The notes under the pieces were generated by a model, which did not search any database, had not been told where the DNA came from, and saw nothing but the letters and a program-made list of their open reading frames with translations. Positions 1-8,285 of a stretch of DNA of 64,000 bases are shown here, one piece after another. Position numbers and translations under genes: made by a program. Where the stretch lies: the NCBI GenBank assembly GCA_949300145.1, contig CASGDA010000003.1:163493-227492 (forward strand), written 5' to 3'. Numbering within the stretch: position 1 is the first letter of the stretch; every line of letters begins with the position of its first letter. The stretch is from an uncultured Treponema sp. (GTDB lineage: Bacteria > Spirochaetota > Spirochaetia > Treponematales > Treponemataceae).

Positions 1-1091
1 TGTACATTATATCCGTTTTCGGTCAGGAGGGCCGCCCGCAGCGCGTCTGTAAATACAGCCGAGACTCTTTCCCTCAGTATGCCGTATTTGAATACGGGAG
101 TCAGGATATGGTTATCCGCGTTGTTGCTGTTTTCAATCTGTGCGTTCAATTCATGCTGGCAGCATGGAACCGAAAGAATTATTTCTGTTCCGCTTTGAAT
201 TGCTTTCGCAAGAGCAGCGTCTGTGGCGGTATCACATGCATGTAATGTCAGCATCATGTCGAAATGGTTGTCTTTGGCAAAGTCTCCTATATCACCGCAC
301 AGGAATTTCATGGATGTGTAACCGTATTTTTCCGCCAAAGAATTACAGTTGTCGATTACTTCTTTTTTCAAATCAAGGCCGGTGATTTCCACAGGAAGGT
401 TTCCCCTGATTTTCAAAAAATAATAAACGGCGAAAGTCAGGTAAGATTTTCCGCATCCGAAATCTGCGATGACAAGTTTGCCCTTCCTCTGTATAACATG
501 TTTTATTTGCGGAAGTATATCCCTGATGAATTCAAGGAAACGGTTTATCTGTCTGAATTTGCTGTTCTTACCCTGAATTATTTTTCCCGTTTCCGTCATT
601 ATTCCCAAATCAATCAGGAATGGAACCGGTTCGTTTTCCGGCAGCAGTGATTCCTTCTGTTTGTCATGAGACGTAAATGAGCTTTTTGTTTTTACGGTGT
701 TTTTTGAGAACAGTAAAGATATTTCACCTCGCTTGTTTTTCTTCAAGGATAATATTCCGTCCGCAGAGAAGAATTCCCCGGAGGAACATTCCGGAAGGAT
801 TGTATCCGAAAGGATGTTTTTGAATTCGGGTTCGGCGTAATTATGATGCGCGGCTTTTTTGTCGGTTATTTCTTCAATCTGTATGAAAAAAACGGATTCG
901 CTGTCCGGGTGATGCCCGTGATGTCCGCTGCTCTTTCCCGTTCCGTAAATCCTCCGCAGCCTGATACGTTTTTTCTCCTTCGTTTTGCTTTCACCGGCTG
1001 TTTTTTTCATGGAAAGCACGGCTTCTCCCCAGTTGAACGACATGATGTGTTCCGCGGCCTCGTTTACGCCTGCTTTGCTGATTGTGCGCAT
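1..1091 (-). CDS. SAM-dependent methyltransferase, C-terminus cut by window edge
   Basis: Reading on the minus strand, an uninterrupted frame begins with ATG at 1091 and runs off the window start, giving about 363 residues. The C-terminal half has a class I methyltransferase SAM-binding site (VIADFGCGKSYLTFAVYYF) followed by a second strand ending in an acidic residue (ITGLDLKKEVID), then LTLHACDTATDAAL and SVPCCQHEL, a pattern known from Methyltransf_32-type enzymes. The N-terminal 200 residues carry no domain I recognise. The substrate is unknown. It starts 22 bases after the upstream lipoprotein gene and is probably the last member of a three-gene operon. The ribosome site is weak (GGAAG), so the start could be slightly different. 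Confidence 0.82.
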   Translation of the reverse strand, partial: MRTISKAGVNEAAEHIMSFNWGEAVLSMKKTAGESKTKEKKRIRLRRIYGTGKSSGHHGHHPDSESVFFIQIEEITDKKAAHHNYAEPEFKNILSDTILPECSSGEFFSADGILSLKKNKRGEISLLFSKNTVKTKSSFTSHDKQKESLLPENEPVPFLIDLGIMTETGKIIQGKNSKFRQINRFLEFIRDILPQIKHVIQRKGKLVIADFGCGKSYLTFAVYYFLKIRGNLPVEITGLDLKKEVIDNCNSLAEKYGYTSMKFLCGDIGDFAKDNHFDMMLTLHACDTATDAALAKAIQSGTEIILSVPCCQHELNAQIENSNNADNHILTPVFKYGILRERVSAVFTDALRAALLTENGYNV

Positions 1092-1113
1092 AATGGTCAG
1101 GTTTTTCTTCCGG

Positions 1114-1854
1114 CTATTTCCAGCTTACTTCCATCCCGATGGGGTTGTAGAGCGACAGCATTTTGGAAACCGGTATTGTGAATGCGGCTGTCCTTCCGTT
1201 TATGTCAGTCCGTATATCCTGCTCCGTGGTATCCGCATTGATAACTTGTCCGGGGCATTCGATGTCGATTTTGAAGAATGAATTCTGAAGTTCTTGACCT
1301 GCCGATGCCCCGTAAGCAGAGGAAATAAGTTCTGTGTATTCTTCTTCGGAAATATTCTCTCCTGTAAGGATGGGGGCCATCATCAGGTCGGAATATTCAA
1401 ATAACTCTTCTGGCAGGAGGGAAATAATTCCCGTGACTATTTCTTTATTGAAGTTGATTCTTAAAATCTTTTTTTCTTTATCCAATGAGAAAGTTTTTAA
1501 ATTTCCGCCCTCAACCGAAAATACTTTTGAGGATTCAGTGTCAATATTTCCGAATTTAATAATCAACTGGATATTTCCCGCTGTAGGTGTTTCAACCGAA
1601 ACAGGATTCGGAAAATCCAGTTCTGAGAAGGCGGCGCTGATTTTTCCTGCATCAAAAATCGAACCCTGGGATGAAAAAGCCGATGCGAAATTAAGGGCTG
1701 TCGGAGAAAAGGTCAGTGAGAAGTCAGATTCCTCTATGGAGTTTGGATTTGATTCATCGAGTTTTATTTTAAGTGACGGGGAACATGCTGTCATCATAAT
1801 CAGCCCGGTCATCATCATTGCAAAAAATAAAGTATGTGTTTGCTTTTTGTTCAT
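1114..1854 (-). CDS. Predicted lipoprotein of unknown function
   Basis: The 246-residue product begins with a short positive stretch, a hydrophobic Met-rich core and the lipobox MTAC with Cys24, so it should be exported, lipid-modified and anchored in a membrane. After cleavage the sequence is rich in Ser, Glu and Ile with a probable beta-strand content and has no catalytic motif I recognise. The start has a good ribosome site (AGAGGA, about 7 bases before ATG). It sits between an NlpC/P60 cell-wall hydrolase gene and a methyltransferase gene with gaps of about 22 bases on each side, so cotranscription is likely. The function is unknown. Confidence 0.8.
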   Translation of the reverse strand: MNKKQTHTLFFAMMMTGLIMMTACSPSLKIKLDESNPNSIEESDFSLTFSPTALNFASAFSSQGSIFDAGKISAAFSELDFPNPVSVETPTAGNIQLIIKFGNIDTESSKVFSVEGGNLKTFSLDKEKKILRINFNKEIVTGIISLLPEELFEYSDLMMAPILTGENISEEEYTELISSAYGASAGQELQNSFFKIDIECPGQVINADTTEQDIRTDINGRTAAFTIPVSKMLSLYNPIGMEVSWK

Positions 1855-1876
1855 TTTAATTTCCTCTTCTGCGGAT

Positions 1877-3004
1877 TTACTTTGCGAGCATGAAAGTCAG
1901 TCCTGTGGCGAGCCTGAATCCATGCGGAAGTTTCTCTGATTTGTCATTGTCTTCAGGTATAATAACATATTCCATACTTTGATAAAAAGCTATATCGAGC
2001 GGCCCTACTTTTCTTGTTTTTGAAGTCCATGATAATCCTATTATACCCGGAAAGAAAAAATCTTTTGAACCCTCTCCTCCTGAATAAAGTATCAGCCGGC
2101 TTCCCAAAAAAAGCGAGAACCCGGATGGGGATGTAAGCGAAATGTAAAGCGGCATAGAAATTATTTCCTGCCTGGAGTCCCAGGTGAATCCGGCTGTCAC
2201 GCCGGGAAAATAGGAAACGCCTTTGACCCACTGCGCTGACGCTGTCACCGTTGTTCCCCTGACCGGAATGCTGCCTCCGGTGAAATCCCAGAGTACGGAT
2301 CCCCTGAAATCGAACCGGAATGTTTTCCCGGCATACTCCGGATTATTTCCGGACGTTTTCGCGGCTGTGCCTGCGCCGGAACTGCCGCTGTCATCCCTGA
2401 TGTCTGCCAACGCGGTGTTTCCCCTTTCGTGTGGGGATTCGTCCTGTGGCCGTGCGAGCCTTTCAGGTTCCACGGCGGGAAGAATCCGGGCGGAAAACCT
2501 GTATGTTCTGTTCCAGTAGTTTTCAGACAGGTTGGATATAATGACCCCTGTTCGCGGGCCGTCGGAGGCTGCATGCACGAATTCCCCGTTCCCGAGATAA
2601 ATCCCGACATGGGAGATTCGTCCTGTTGTATTGAAGAAAACCAAATCCCCGCGTTCCCTTTCACTTTCAGGTATTTTTTCGGCGTATTGTTCCAGGGACA
2701 GAACGGTTCTCGGGAGTTTTACTCCCAGGGCGTCTGTGCCGGCTTTGCACACAAGTCCGGAGCAGTCAATGCCGGCCTTTGAATTTCCTCCCCGGATATA
2801 CGGTGTCCCCTGGTAATCCAGGGCGGCATTGACAAAGGCTTCCCGTTTACGCTTTGCTTCCGCCTGATTGAGACTGGAAAAATCACTTGATTGGGCGTTG
2901 AGCCGGGAAAATGTTCCCAGCAAAAGCAAAATGAAAAAAAAGTGGAAAAAAATTACTTCCGCGTGCAACTTTTTTTCCAGTTTCAGTGTCAAATCAAGTG
3001 TCAT
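1877..3004 (-). CDS. Exported NlpC/P60 peptidoglycan endopeptidase with C-terminal beta-rich domain
   Basis: The 375-residue protein has a signal peptide (hydrophobic core about 18-30, likely cut after LNA37). An NlpC/P60 cysteine peptidase domain follows at about 52-165: catalytic Cys81 in DCSGLV, His132 in SHVGIYLG and His144 in FVHAAS. This family cuts D-Glu-diamino acid bonds in peptidoglycan stem peptides. After a low-complexity linker (about 180-225) comes an extra region of about 150 residues with alternating aromatic/hydrophobic strands (for example FRFDFRGSVLWDF, GFSLFLGSRLILY), which looks like a small beta domain or partial barrel. The ATG at 3004 has no Shine-Dalgarno sequence and lies exactly at the predicted transcription start; an alternative TTG start 36 bases downstream (before HAEVIFF) is preceded by GGAAAAAAAG. 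Confidence 0.85.
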   Translation of the reverse strand: MTLDLTLKLEKKLHAEVIFFHFFFILLLLGTFSRLNAQSSDFSSLNQAEAKRKREAFVNAALDYQGTPYIRGGNSKAGIDCSGLVCKAGTDALGVKLPRTVLSLEQYAEKIPESERERGDLVFFNTTGRISHVGIYLGNGEFVHAASDGPRTGVIISNLSENYWNRTYRFSARILPAVEPERLARPQDESPHERGNTALADIRDDSGSSGAGTAAKTSGNNPEYAGKTFRFDFRGSVLWDFTGGSIPVRGTTVTASAQWVKGVSYFPGVTAGFTWDSRQEIISMPLYISLTSPSGFSLFLGSRLILYSGGEGSKDFFFPGIIGLSWTSKTRKVGPLDIAFYQSMEYVIIPEDNDKSEKLPHGFRLATGLTFMLAK

Positions 3005-3010
3005 ATTATA

Positions 3011-3035
3011 ACTATAGCAGGAAAACCGCCAAAAG
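3011..3035 (-). promoter_or_regulatory. Leaderless promoter of the NlpC/P60 operon
   Basis: On the minus strand an extended -10 element, TGC-TATAGT (TATAGT at 3016-3011), lies so that its first base is 12 nt before the A of the ATG at 3004. Transcription starting at the usual distance would begin on the ATG itself. A CTGACT hexamer lies 17 bp further upstream as a possible -35. A second TATAAT overlaps it and directly touches the ATG. Confidence 0.5.
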
Positions 3036-3048
3036 TCAGGTGTTTTCC

Positions 3049-3054
3049 TATAAT
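3049..3054 (+). promoter_or_regulatory. Possible -10 element of acyl-CoA synthetase gene
   Basis: A consensus TATAAT lies 19 bases before the ATG at 3068. If used, transcription would start near 3061 and leave only about 7 bases of leader, cutting off the GGGAG ribosome site. No good -35 hexamer is visible 16-18 bp upstream, so another promoter may be used. Confidence 0.3.
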
Positions 3055-3067
3055 CGGGAGCAATAAG

Positions 3068-4807
3068 ATGGGAAAAACAGCTTGTAAACATTCGGACACT
3101 CCGTGGGATTTCCTTTCCCAGTGGAAGGGTGAGTATTTTCAGGGGGAATGGCCTACAGTTCCGGAAATGTTCCGTATATCCGCCGCCCGTTTCCCTGAAC
3201 GGAATTGTTTTACCGTTTTTGAATCTGAAAGAATAACTTTAACCTATTCGGAAGCCCTGGAAAAGATTGAGAATCTTGCCGCCTGGTTTTTTGAAAACGG
3301 AGTCAGGCACGGGGATCATGTGGCTGTCTCCGGAAAAAATTCCCCGGAATGGGCTGTCGTCTACCTTGCAGCCATGTTTGCCGGCGCAACCATTGTTCCC
3401 ATTGACTACGGTCTGCATGACAAGGAAATAGAAAACCTTCTGTCGGTGGCTGCCCCGAAATTCTTTTTTGTTGATGAAGAGCGCTTCCCTGTTTTTTCCC
3501 GGATGCGTTCCGGCGTTTATTCTCTTTCCAGGAAAAATACCGGGGAGTATGTATATCATTTGAAGGCTGAAGATAAAACGGCTTCGCTGGCCGGAATAAC
3601 CGCCCCGGTAGAGGAGGATACAGCCGCCATTTTGTTCACATCGGGTACAATGGGAAATCCGAAAGGGGTTATGCTTACCCATAAGAATCTGGTTTCTGAT
3701 TGTTATATAGCCCAGTCTAATATGAATATTTTCCACACCGATGTTTTTTATGCACTGCTGCCGATACACCATGCGTACACAATGCTGGCGGTATTCATTG
3801 AATCAATTTCGGTCGGTGCGGAAACTGTATTCGGAAAACAGATGGCTGTTTCAAAAATGATGCGGGAACTGAAGGAAGGTAAGATTACAATGCTCCTCGG
3901 TGTTCCCCTGTTATTCAACAAGCTTCTTGCCGGTATTTTGAAAGGCATAAGGGAAAAAGGTTTCGCCGTTTATGCCCTCATAAAATTTCTGATGATGGTC
4001 TCCTATCTTGTGAAAAAGATTTTCAAAGTGAATCCCGGAAAGAAAATATTCAAATCCGTTCTCAGCAAGGCCAGTCTTTCTTCCGTAAGGATTGCTATTT
4101 CCGGCGGCGGCCCGCTCGCTCCTTCTGTGTTCCGTGCCTTCAACGAACTCGGTATTGATTTTGTGCAGGGATACGGATTGACGGAAACCTCCCCGATTAT
4201 AGCGCTCAACCCGACTTTCGATTTCAGGATTGAAAGTGTCGGGAAGGATTTTTATCCGAACATGGAGATAAAGATTCTTAATCCGGATGAAAAAGGAATC
4301 GGAGAAATTATCGTTAAAGGCCCGATGGTTATGAAGGGATATTACAATATGCCGGAAGAAACCGCCGCCGTGTTCATTGGTGACGGCTGGTTTAAAACCG
4401 GTGATATCGGGCGCATTGACAAAGACCGTTATGTATATCTTTGCGGTCGGGCTAAAAATATAATCGTCACGGAAGGCGGAAAAAATGTTTTCCCCGAGGA
4501 AATCGAAAATGAATTCCAGCTTTTCTTTAACGAAATAGAGCAAATTACTGTCTGCGGTTATGTTGTTGACAAAGAAACCCGCAGCGAAGGTGTTGAGGCT
4601 AAGATTTATCCTTCAGATGAATTATTCAAACGTTTGAATATAGTTCGTGGTATGGCGGGAAGCGATGAAGCCGTCCGTTCTGTAATCGAACCGATAGTTG
4701 AAAAGGTGAATCATTCCCTCCTTCCGTATCAGCGTATTTCAAAGATTACGATACTGGAAGAGCCTCTGGAGATGACGACAACCAAGAAGGTGAAGCGGCA
4801 CCAGTAG
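3068..4807 (+). CDS. AMP-dependent acyl-CoA synthetase / long-chain fatty acid-CoA ligase family
   Basis: The 579-residue enzyme is an ANL-superfamily adenylating enzyme. It has the P-loop motif ILFTSGTMGNPKG at about 188, the aromatic/Glu motif QGYGLTETSP at about 366, the TGD motif GWFKTGDIGRID at about 440 and the hinge/Lys loop GGKNVFPEEIE at about 470. A hydrophobic segment near 310-325 (VYALIKFLMMVSYLV) is typical of FadD/long-chain acyl-CoA synthetases that act at the membrane. It probably activates fatty acids to acyl-CoA, or to acyl-ACP for exchange into phospholipids. ATG 3068 is chosen because GGGAG lies 8 bases upstream; a longer frame reading from 2891 would overlap the divergent gene. 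Its exact acyl substrate cannot be seen. Confidence 0.9.
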   Translation: MGKTACKHSDTPWDFLSQWKGEYFQGEWPTVPEMFRISAARFPERNCFTVFESERITLTYSEALEKIENLAAWFFENGVRHGDHVAVSGKNSPEWAVVYLAAMFAGATIVPIDYGLHDKEIENLLSVAAPKFFFVDEERFPVFSRMRSGVYSLSRKNTGEYVYHLKAEDKTASLAGITAPVEEDTAAILFTSGTMGNPKGVMLTHKNLVSDCYIAQSNMNIFHTDVFYALLPIHHAYTMLAVFIESISVGAETVFGKQMAVSKMMRELKEGKITMLLGVPLLFNKLLAGILKGIREKGFAVYALIKFLMMVSYLVKKIFKVNPGKKIFKSVLSKASLSSVRIAISGGGPLAPSVFRAFNELGIDFVQGYGLTETSPIIALNPTFDFRIESVGKDFYPNMEIKILNPDEKGIGEIIVKGPMVMKGYYNMPEETAAVFIGDGWFKTGDIGRIDKDRYVYLCGRAKNIIVTEGGKNVFPEEIENEFQLFFNEIEQITVCGYVVDKETRSEGVEAKIYPSDELFKRLNIVRGMAGSDEAVRSVIEPIVEKVNHSLLPYQRISKITILEEPLEMTTTKKVKRHQ

Positions 4808-4814
4808 TTTTGTG

Positions 4815-5219
4815 ATGGAATATAAAAACACAGTTCGCCTCAGGGCTCATCATTGCCTGTGCCTTTGTTTTTTCCGCGGGCGCGGTTACTCCGGTGAATT
4901 CACGGAAAATATGGCACGGGTCTTTTCGTGTCTGCAAAAGGGAAGCGCCTGCGTGGAAATTGTCCGCGGTGCGGATGATTTGTGCGCCTTCTGCCCGCAT
5001 AATTCCGCGGGAACATGCGGGACTGAATCCAAGGTTGTCCGGTATGACGGGCGTGTTTTGGATTTGTGCGCGTTTTCCACGGAAAACGGTGAAAGCGGTG
5101 CGCTTTCCGGATGGAGTGAAATCAGAAAAGCCGTCGAGGAGCATATTCTTGCCGCAGGTCTTTTTGACAGTGTGTGCGGCGATTGTTCATGGCATGAATT
5201 CTGCTCATCGTTGTTGTGA
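4815..5219 (+). CDS. DUF1284 family Cys-rich protein
   Basis: The 134-residue product begins with the family signature VRLRAHHCLCLCFFRGRGYS and contains many cysteines, including pairs C-x2-C (CAFC) and a C-terminal CGDCSWHEFC, which suggests a metal or iron-sulphur cluster. DUF1284 proteins are small bacterial and archaeal proteins of unknown function. The ATG at 4815 follows the acyl-CoA synthetase stop by 7 bases, suggesting translational coupling; a GTG directly before it is an alternative start. No enzymatic motif is visible. Confidence 0.8.
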   Translation: MEYKNTVRLRAHHCLCLCFFRGRGYSGEFTENMARVFSCLQKGSACVEIVRGADDLCAFCPHNSAGTCGTESKVVRYDGRVLDLCAFSTENGESGALSGWSEIRKAVEEHILAAGLFDSVCGDCSWHEFCSSLL

Positions 5220-5317
5220 GGCGGAAAGGCTGTGTTTCTCCCCGGACGTGACACGGTGTCTGTGCACGGGCGCCTGCGTTGCGGACTGTATCCGCTTTGC
5301 CTGGTTTTCCCGGACTC

Positions 5318-5352
5318 TTGCCGTTGTCTGTGGTTATGTGTATAATTCCTCC
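5318..5352 (+). promoter_or_regulatory. Leaderless promoter of thyX
   Basis: TTGCCG (5318-5323) and a perfect TATAAT (5341-5346) are separated by 17 bp. The first base of the -10 is exactly 12 nt before the A of the thyX ATG (5353), so the transcript should begin at the start codon. The only bases between are TCCTCC, which is not a ribosome site on this strand. Confidence 0.65.
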
Positions 5353-6189
5353 ATGGCGCATTGTATTGTTCCGGAAGCGGAAGAAATCATCGATAAAATT
5401 ATTCCTGTTTTGGACAAAGGTTTTGTCCGTCTTGTTGACTATATGGGGGGAGATGCCCGTATAGTTCAGTCCGCCCGTGTCTCTTATGGAGAGGGCACCA
5501 AAACTGTCAGGGAAGACGGGGCGTTGATAGATTATCTTTTACGGAACAGGCATACCTCGCCGTTTGAGCAGGTTGAATTGACCTTTCATGTGAAGCTTCC
5601 TGTTTTTGTGGCCCGTCAATGGATACGTCACCGGACCGCCAGTGTCAACGAGATTTCCGGCCGTTATTCCGTGCTGAAGGATGAGTGTTACGTTCCCCTT
5701 CAGGAAGATATCGCCCCGCAAAGCTCCGACAACAAGCAGGGACGCCGGCAGGAACCTTTCCCTCCGGAAACCTCCGCCACGATAATTTCCGAAATGAAGG
5801 AAGCCCAGGTTCATGCTTTTAAATCCTATCATTCATTGCTTGAGAAGGATTTGGCAAGGGAGCTGGCAAGAATAAATCTTCCTCTTTCAACTTACACTGA
5901 ATGGTATTGGAAAATTGACCTGCACAATCTGTTTCACTTTTTGAGGTTGAGATGCGACAAGCACGCCCAGAAAGAAATCCGGGAATATGCCGAAGTCATT
6001 CTTGACATATGCAGAAGAGTCGCCCCGCTTGCGACAGCTTCCTTTGAGAAACATCAGAAAAACGGCGTTTCTTTTTCAGGTGAAGAAATGCAGGCCCTGC
6101 GGAATATCCTGGACGGGAAAGAACCCGGTTTGACCGGCAGGGATTTGTCCCGTTTTGAAGAGAAAATAAAAACGGGACGCCAGCTTTAA
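5353..6189 (+). CDS. thyX: Flavin-dependent thymidylate synthase ThyX
   Basis: ThyX makes dTMP from dUMP using methylene-tetrahydrofolate, FAD and NADPH in the cytoplasm. The 278-residue sequence has the diagnostic ThyX motif RHRTASVNEISGRYS at about residue 91, preceded by ARQWIRH, plus the conserved helix DLHNLFHFLRLRCDKHAQKEIREYA that binds dUMP/FAD. Its presence suggests that the organism lacks ThyA and can do without the dihydrofolate reductase cycle in this step. The frame stays open far upstream but the homologous part begins at ATG 5353, which also matches a strong leaderless promoter. It ends 9 bases from the convergent HlyIII-type gene. Confidence 0.95.
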   Translation: MAHCIVPEAEEIIDKIIPVLDKGFVRLVDYMGGDARIVQSARVSYGEGTKTVREDGALIDYLLRNRHTSPFEQVELTFHVKLPVFVARQWIRHRTASVNEISGRYSVLKDECYVPLQEDIAPQSSDNKQGRRQEPFPPETSATIISEMKEAQVHAFKSYHSLLEKDLARELARINLPLSTYTEWYWKIDLHNLFHFLRLRCDKHAQKEIREYAEVILDICRRVAPLATASFEKHQKNGVSFSGEEMQALRNILDGKEPGLTGRDLSRFEEKIKTGRQL

Positions 6190-6198
6190 TCCCTGTTT

Positions 6199-6852
6199 TC
6201 AGATGCTTGTATATACTGAGAAAAAGTGGAGTATGGTTCCCGCCATGACAAAGAGATGCCATACCGGATGTGTCCACGGAATTTTTTTCAGCATGTAAAT
6301 CACGGCGCCCACTGTGTAGCATATTCCGCCGGATAACAGGAAGAGCCAGCTTTCCTGTGAGACAGCTTCTTTCAGGGGTTTCGCCGCAAAGACAATAATC
6401 CATCCCATCAGTATGTATGTTATGACGGAAGCTATCCTGAGTTTCCGCCCGAAAACAGCGTAGAGACTTATGCCGGTAACCGCAAGCCCCCATATTATAC
6501 CGAACAGAACCCAGCCCGTGACGCCGCGCAGTGCCGTGAGGCAGTAGGCTGTGTATGTTCCTGCGATAAGCAGAAAAATAGCGGAATGGTCAAGCCTCTC
6601 AAAAACAGTATAGGCGCATGTTTTTAAAAGCGCATGGTAAAGACAGCTCATAAGATAAAGGAAAATCATTGATGCCCCGAAAATCGAAACCGCTGTCACG
6701 TAAAAACCTTTCTGTCCTTCCGGAGCGTCATTCACTGCTTTTACTATAAGAATTACTGTTCCGGCGATGGCGAGCAGAACCCCTATTCCGTGTGTTATTG
6801 AATTCGCTATTTCTTCCCCGGGTTTGTAAGGCCGTTTCTCTGATGTTTTCAT
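6199..6852 (-). CDS. Hemolysin III / PAQR family membrane protein
   Basis: The 217-residue protein has about seven hydrophobic segments and the metal-binding motifs of the HlyIII/AdipoR family: SITHG near the N-terminus, SCLYHAL in the middle, LDHSAIFLLIAGTYT, and the C-terminal HPVWHLFVMAGTILHF. It is an inner-membrane protein; family members are suggested to be zinc-dependent hydrolases or to affect membrane lipid composition, and the name hemolysin is historical. The ATG has a good ribosome site (AGGAG). It lies 86 bases after an amidohydrolase gene on the same strand. Confidence 0.9.
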   Translation of the reverse strand: MKTSEKRPYKPGEEIANSITHGIGVLLAIAGTVILIVKAVNDAPEGQKGFYVTAVSIFGASMIFLYLMSCLYHALLKTCAYTVFERLDHSAIFLLIAGTYTAYCLTALRGVTGWVLFGIIWGLAVTGISLYAVFGRKLRIASVITYILMGWIIVFAAKPLKEAVSQESWLFLLSGGICYTVGAVIYMLKKIPWTHPVWHLFVMAGTILHFFSVYTSI

Positions 6853-6938
6853 TTCAAGTTTTCTCCTGCCTGGATTTTAATATTCTGGTTTACGTTTTAT
6901 TTATTAGACACCTTAGGAGTGAAAAAGTTGCGCAATTT

Positions 6939-7817
6939 TTATATTTTGATATTCAGTATGCGGGCCGCATTCATTCCGGCAATAAGTCTGACCTCGTTTT
7001 CAGAAAGTGAATATTCTGTTTTTCCGTTTGTGTCCGCAAGTGAAATCAAAGTCTGCTTTTCTGTTCCTGCGTTATCCCATGGGGAATCTGACGCGAAGAG
7101 AAGTTTTTCAGCGCCGTGTTTTTTTGCTATCCGCAGAAATTTTTCCTTCCCGTAGAATTTGAAGCCGGTGGAAGTATCCATGTAAATGTCTTTGCCGGCC
7201 AGATGTTCTTCGACTTCATCCCACTGCATGTTGCCGCCAAGGTGGGCTGCAACAATGACGCCGCCTTTCATGGCTGAGGCTATTTCCGCAAATTGTTCCG
7301 GGGAACTTTTGCAAGGCTGGTTTTTTCCGGGATCGACTCCTGCATGAAACACAAGGATTAAGCCTTTGGACAGTGCGTATTCATACATCGGAAAAAGGGA
7401 TTTGTCGGCGGGGCGGAAATCCTGGTATTCAGGGTGAAGCTTTATTCCTTTCAGGCCGAGGGATACAATGAAGTCTATGTTTTCTTTCCATTTGCTGTCC
7501 GCCGGATGAAGTCCTCCGAAAAATTCTATTTCCGGTATAATATTGTTCCGGGCCGCCGCGAATTCATTTACGGTTTTAAAGTGTTCGGGGTTTGTTATTA
7601 CCGGAAGTGCCACGGAACGGTTGATACCCCACCGTCTCATGTTTTCCAGAAGTCCCCTGATTGTTCCGTCGGAAACGGGTGTGTATAAGGCGCTGAGTTT
7701 CTCCGACAGGATTGAAACAGCCCTTCCCGCCAGATTGTCTGGAAAAACATGGGTATGGAAATCAACCGTAAAAACTGAATCCGGGTTGAGTCCTGTTTTT
7801 TCCGCGGCACTGTTCAT
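6939..7817 (-). CDS. Amidohydrolase family protein (TIM-barrel metal hydrolase)
   Basis: The 292-residue protein is an Amidohydro_2-type TIM barrel. Metal-ligand motifs are visible in order: DFHTHVFP near residue 19, LHPEYQDF, VFHAGVDPG, AAHLGG and the final ASDSPWDN. Such proteins hydrolyse or decarboxylate small substrates; the exact reaction cannot be deduced. No signal peptide, so cytoplasmic. It is followed by the HlyIII-type gene and preceded by yjbQ with a 21-base gap, so it may share a transcript with hisK-yjbQ. Confidence 0.82.
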   Translation of the reverse strand: MNSAAEKTGLNPDSVFTVDFHTHVFPDNLAGRAVSILSEKLSALYTPVSDGTIRGLLENMRRWGINRSVALPVITNPEHFKTVNEFAAARNNIIPEIEFFGGLHPADSKWKENIDFIVSLGLKGIKLHPEYQDFRPADKSLFPMYEYALSKGLILVFHAGVDPGKNQPCKSSPEQFAEIASAMKGGVIVAAHLGGNMQWDEVEEHLAGKDIYMDTSTGFKFYGKEKFLRIAKKHGAEKLLFASDSPWDNAGTEKQTLISLADTNGKTEYSLSENEVRLIAGMNAARILNIKI

Positions 7818-7838
7818 CGTGGATTATTTTGTGACGGT

Positions 7839-8285
7839 TTAATATAAATGTATTTGAACAATACATTTCCGGTTGCGGGGACCGTCGAATTCGCAGAAAT
7901 ATATTCCCTGCCATGTTCCGAGGACGAGCCTGCCTTGATTGATGGGGACTGTTTCCGAAGCTCCCACGCATGATGATTTCAGGTGGGCGGAGGAATTACC
8001 CTCACTGTGCCGGAATTCGTTCCTGTCCGGGAAGGCTTTGTCCAGCCCTATTTCCAGATCATGAAGGACATCGCTGTCCGCGTTTTCATTTATTGTTACC
8101 GCCGCCGTTGTGTGCGGGCAGAATACCGTGCATATTCCGTCGGGTGCCGGATTTGCGGTGTCACCGGATTCGCCGGCATATTCGGCATATTCTTTTACCG
8201 CCTGTTTCACCGTTGATTTTATCTTCTGGGTTATATCTATGAATTCAGTTTTATATGATGTTGTTACAGGGAATTCAATAGTCAT
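7839..8285 (-). CDS. yjbQ: YjbQ family protein (UPF0047)
   Basis: The 148-residue protein contains the hallmark motifs of YjbQ: FCPHTTAAVTINENAD, the central HSEGNSSAHLKSSCVGAS and the C-terminal LGTWQGIYFCEFDGPR. The family adopts a compact fold with a His-rich site; some members show weak thiamine phosphate synthase activity in complementation, but the physiological role is unclear. The start overlaps the end of the histidinol phosphatase gene by four bases (ATGA), indicating translational coupling. Confidence 0.92.
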   Translation of the reverse strand: MTIEFPVTTSYKTEFIDITQKIKSTVKQAVKEYAEYAGESGDTANPAPDGICTVFCPHTTAAVTINENADSDVLHDLEIGLDKAFPDRNEFRHSEGNSSAHLKSSCVGASETVPINQGRLVLGTWQGIYFCEFDGPRNRKCIVQIHLY

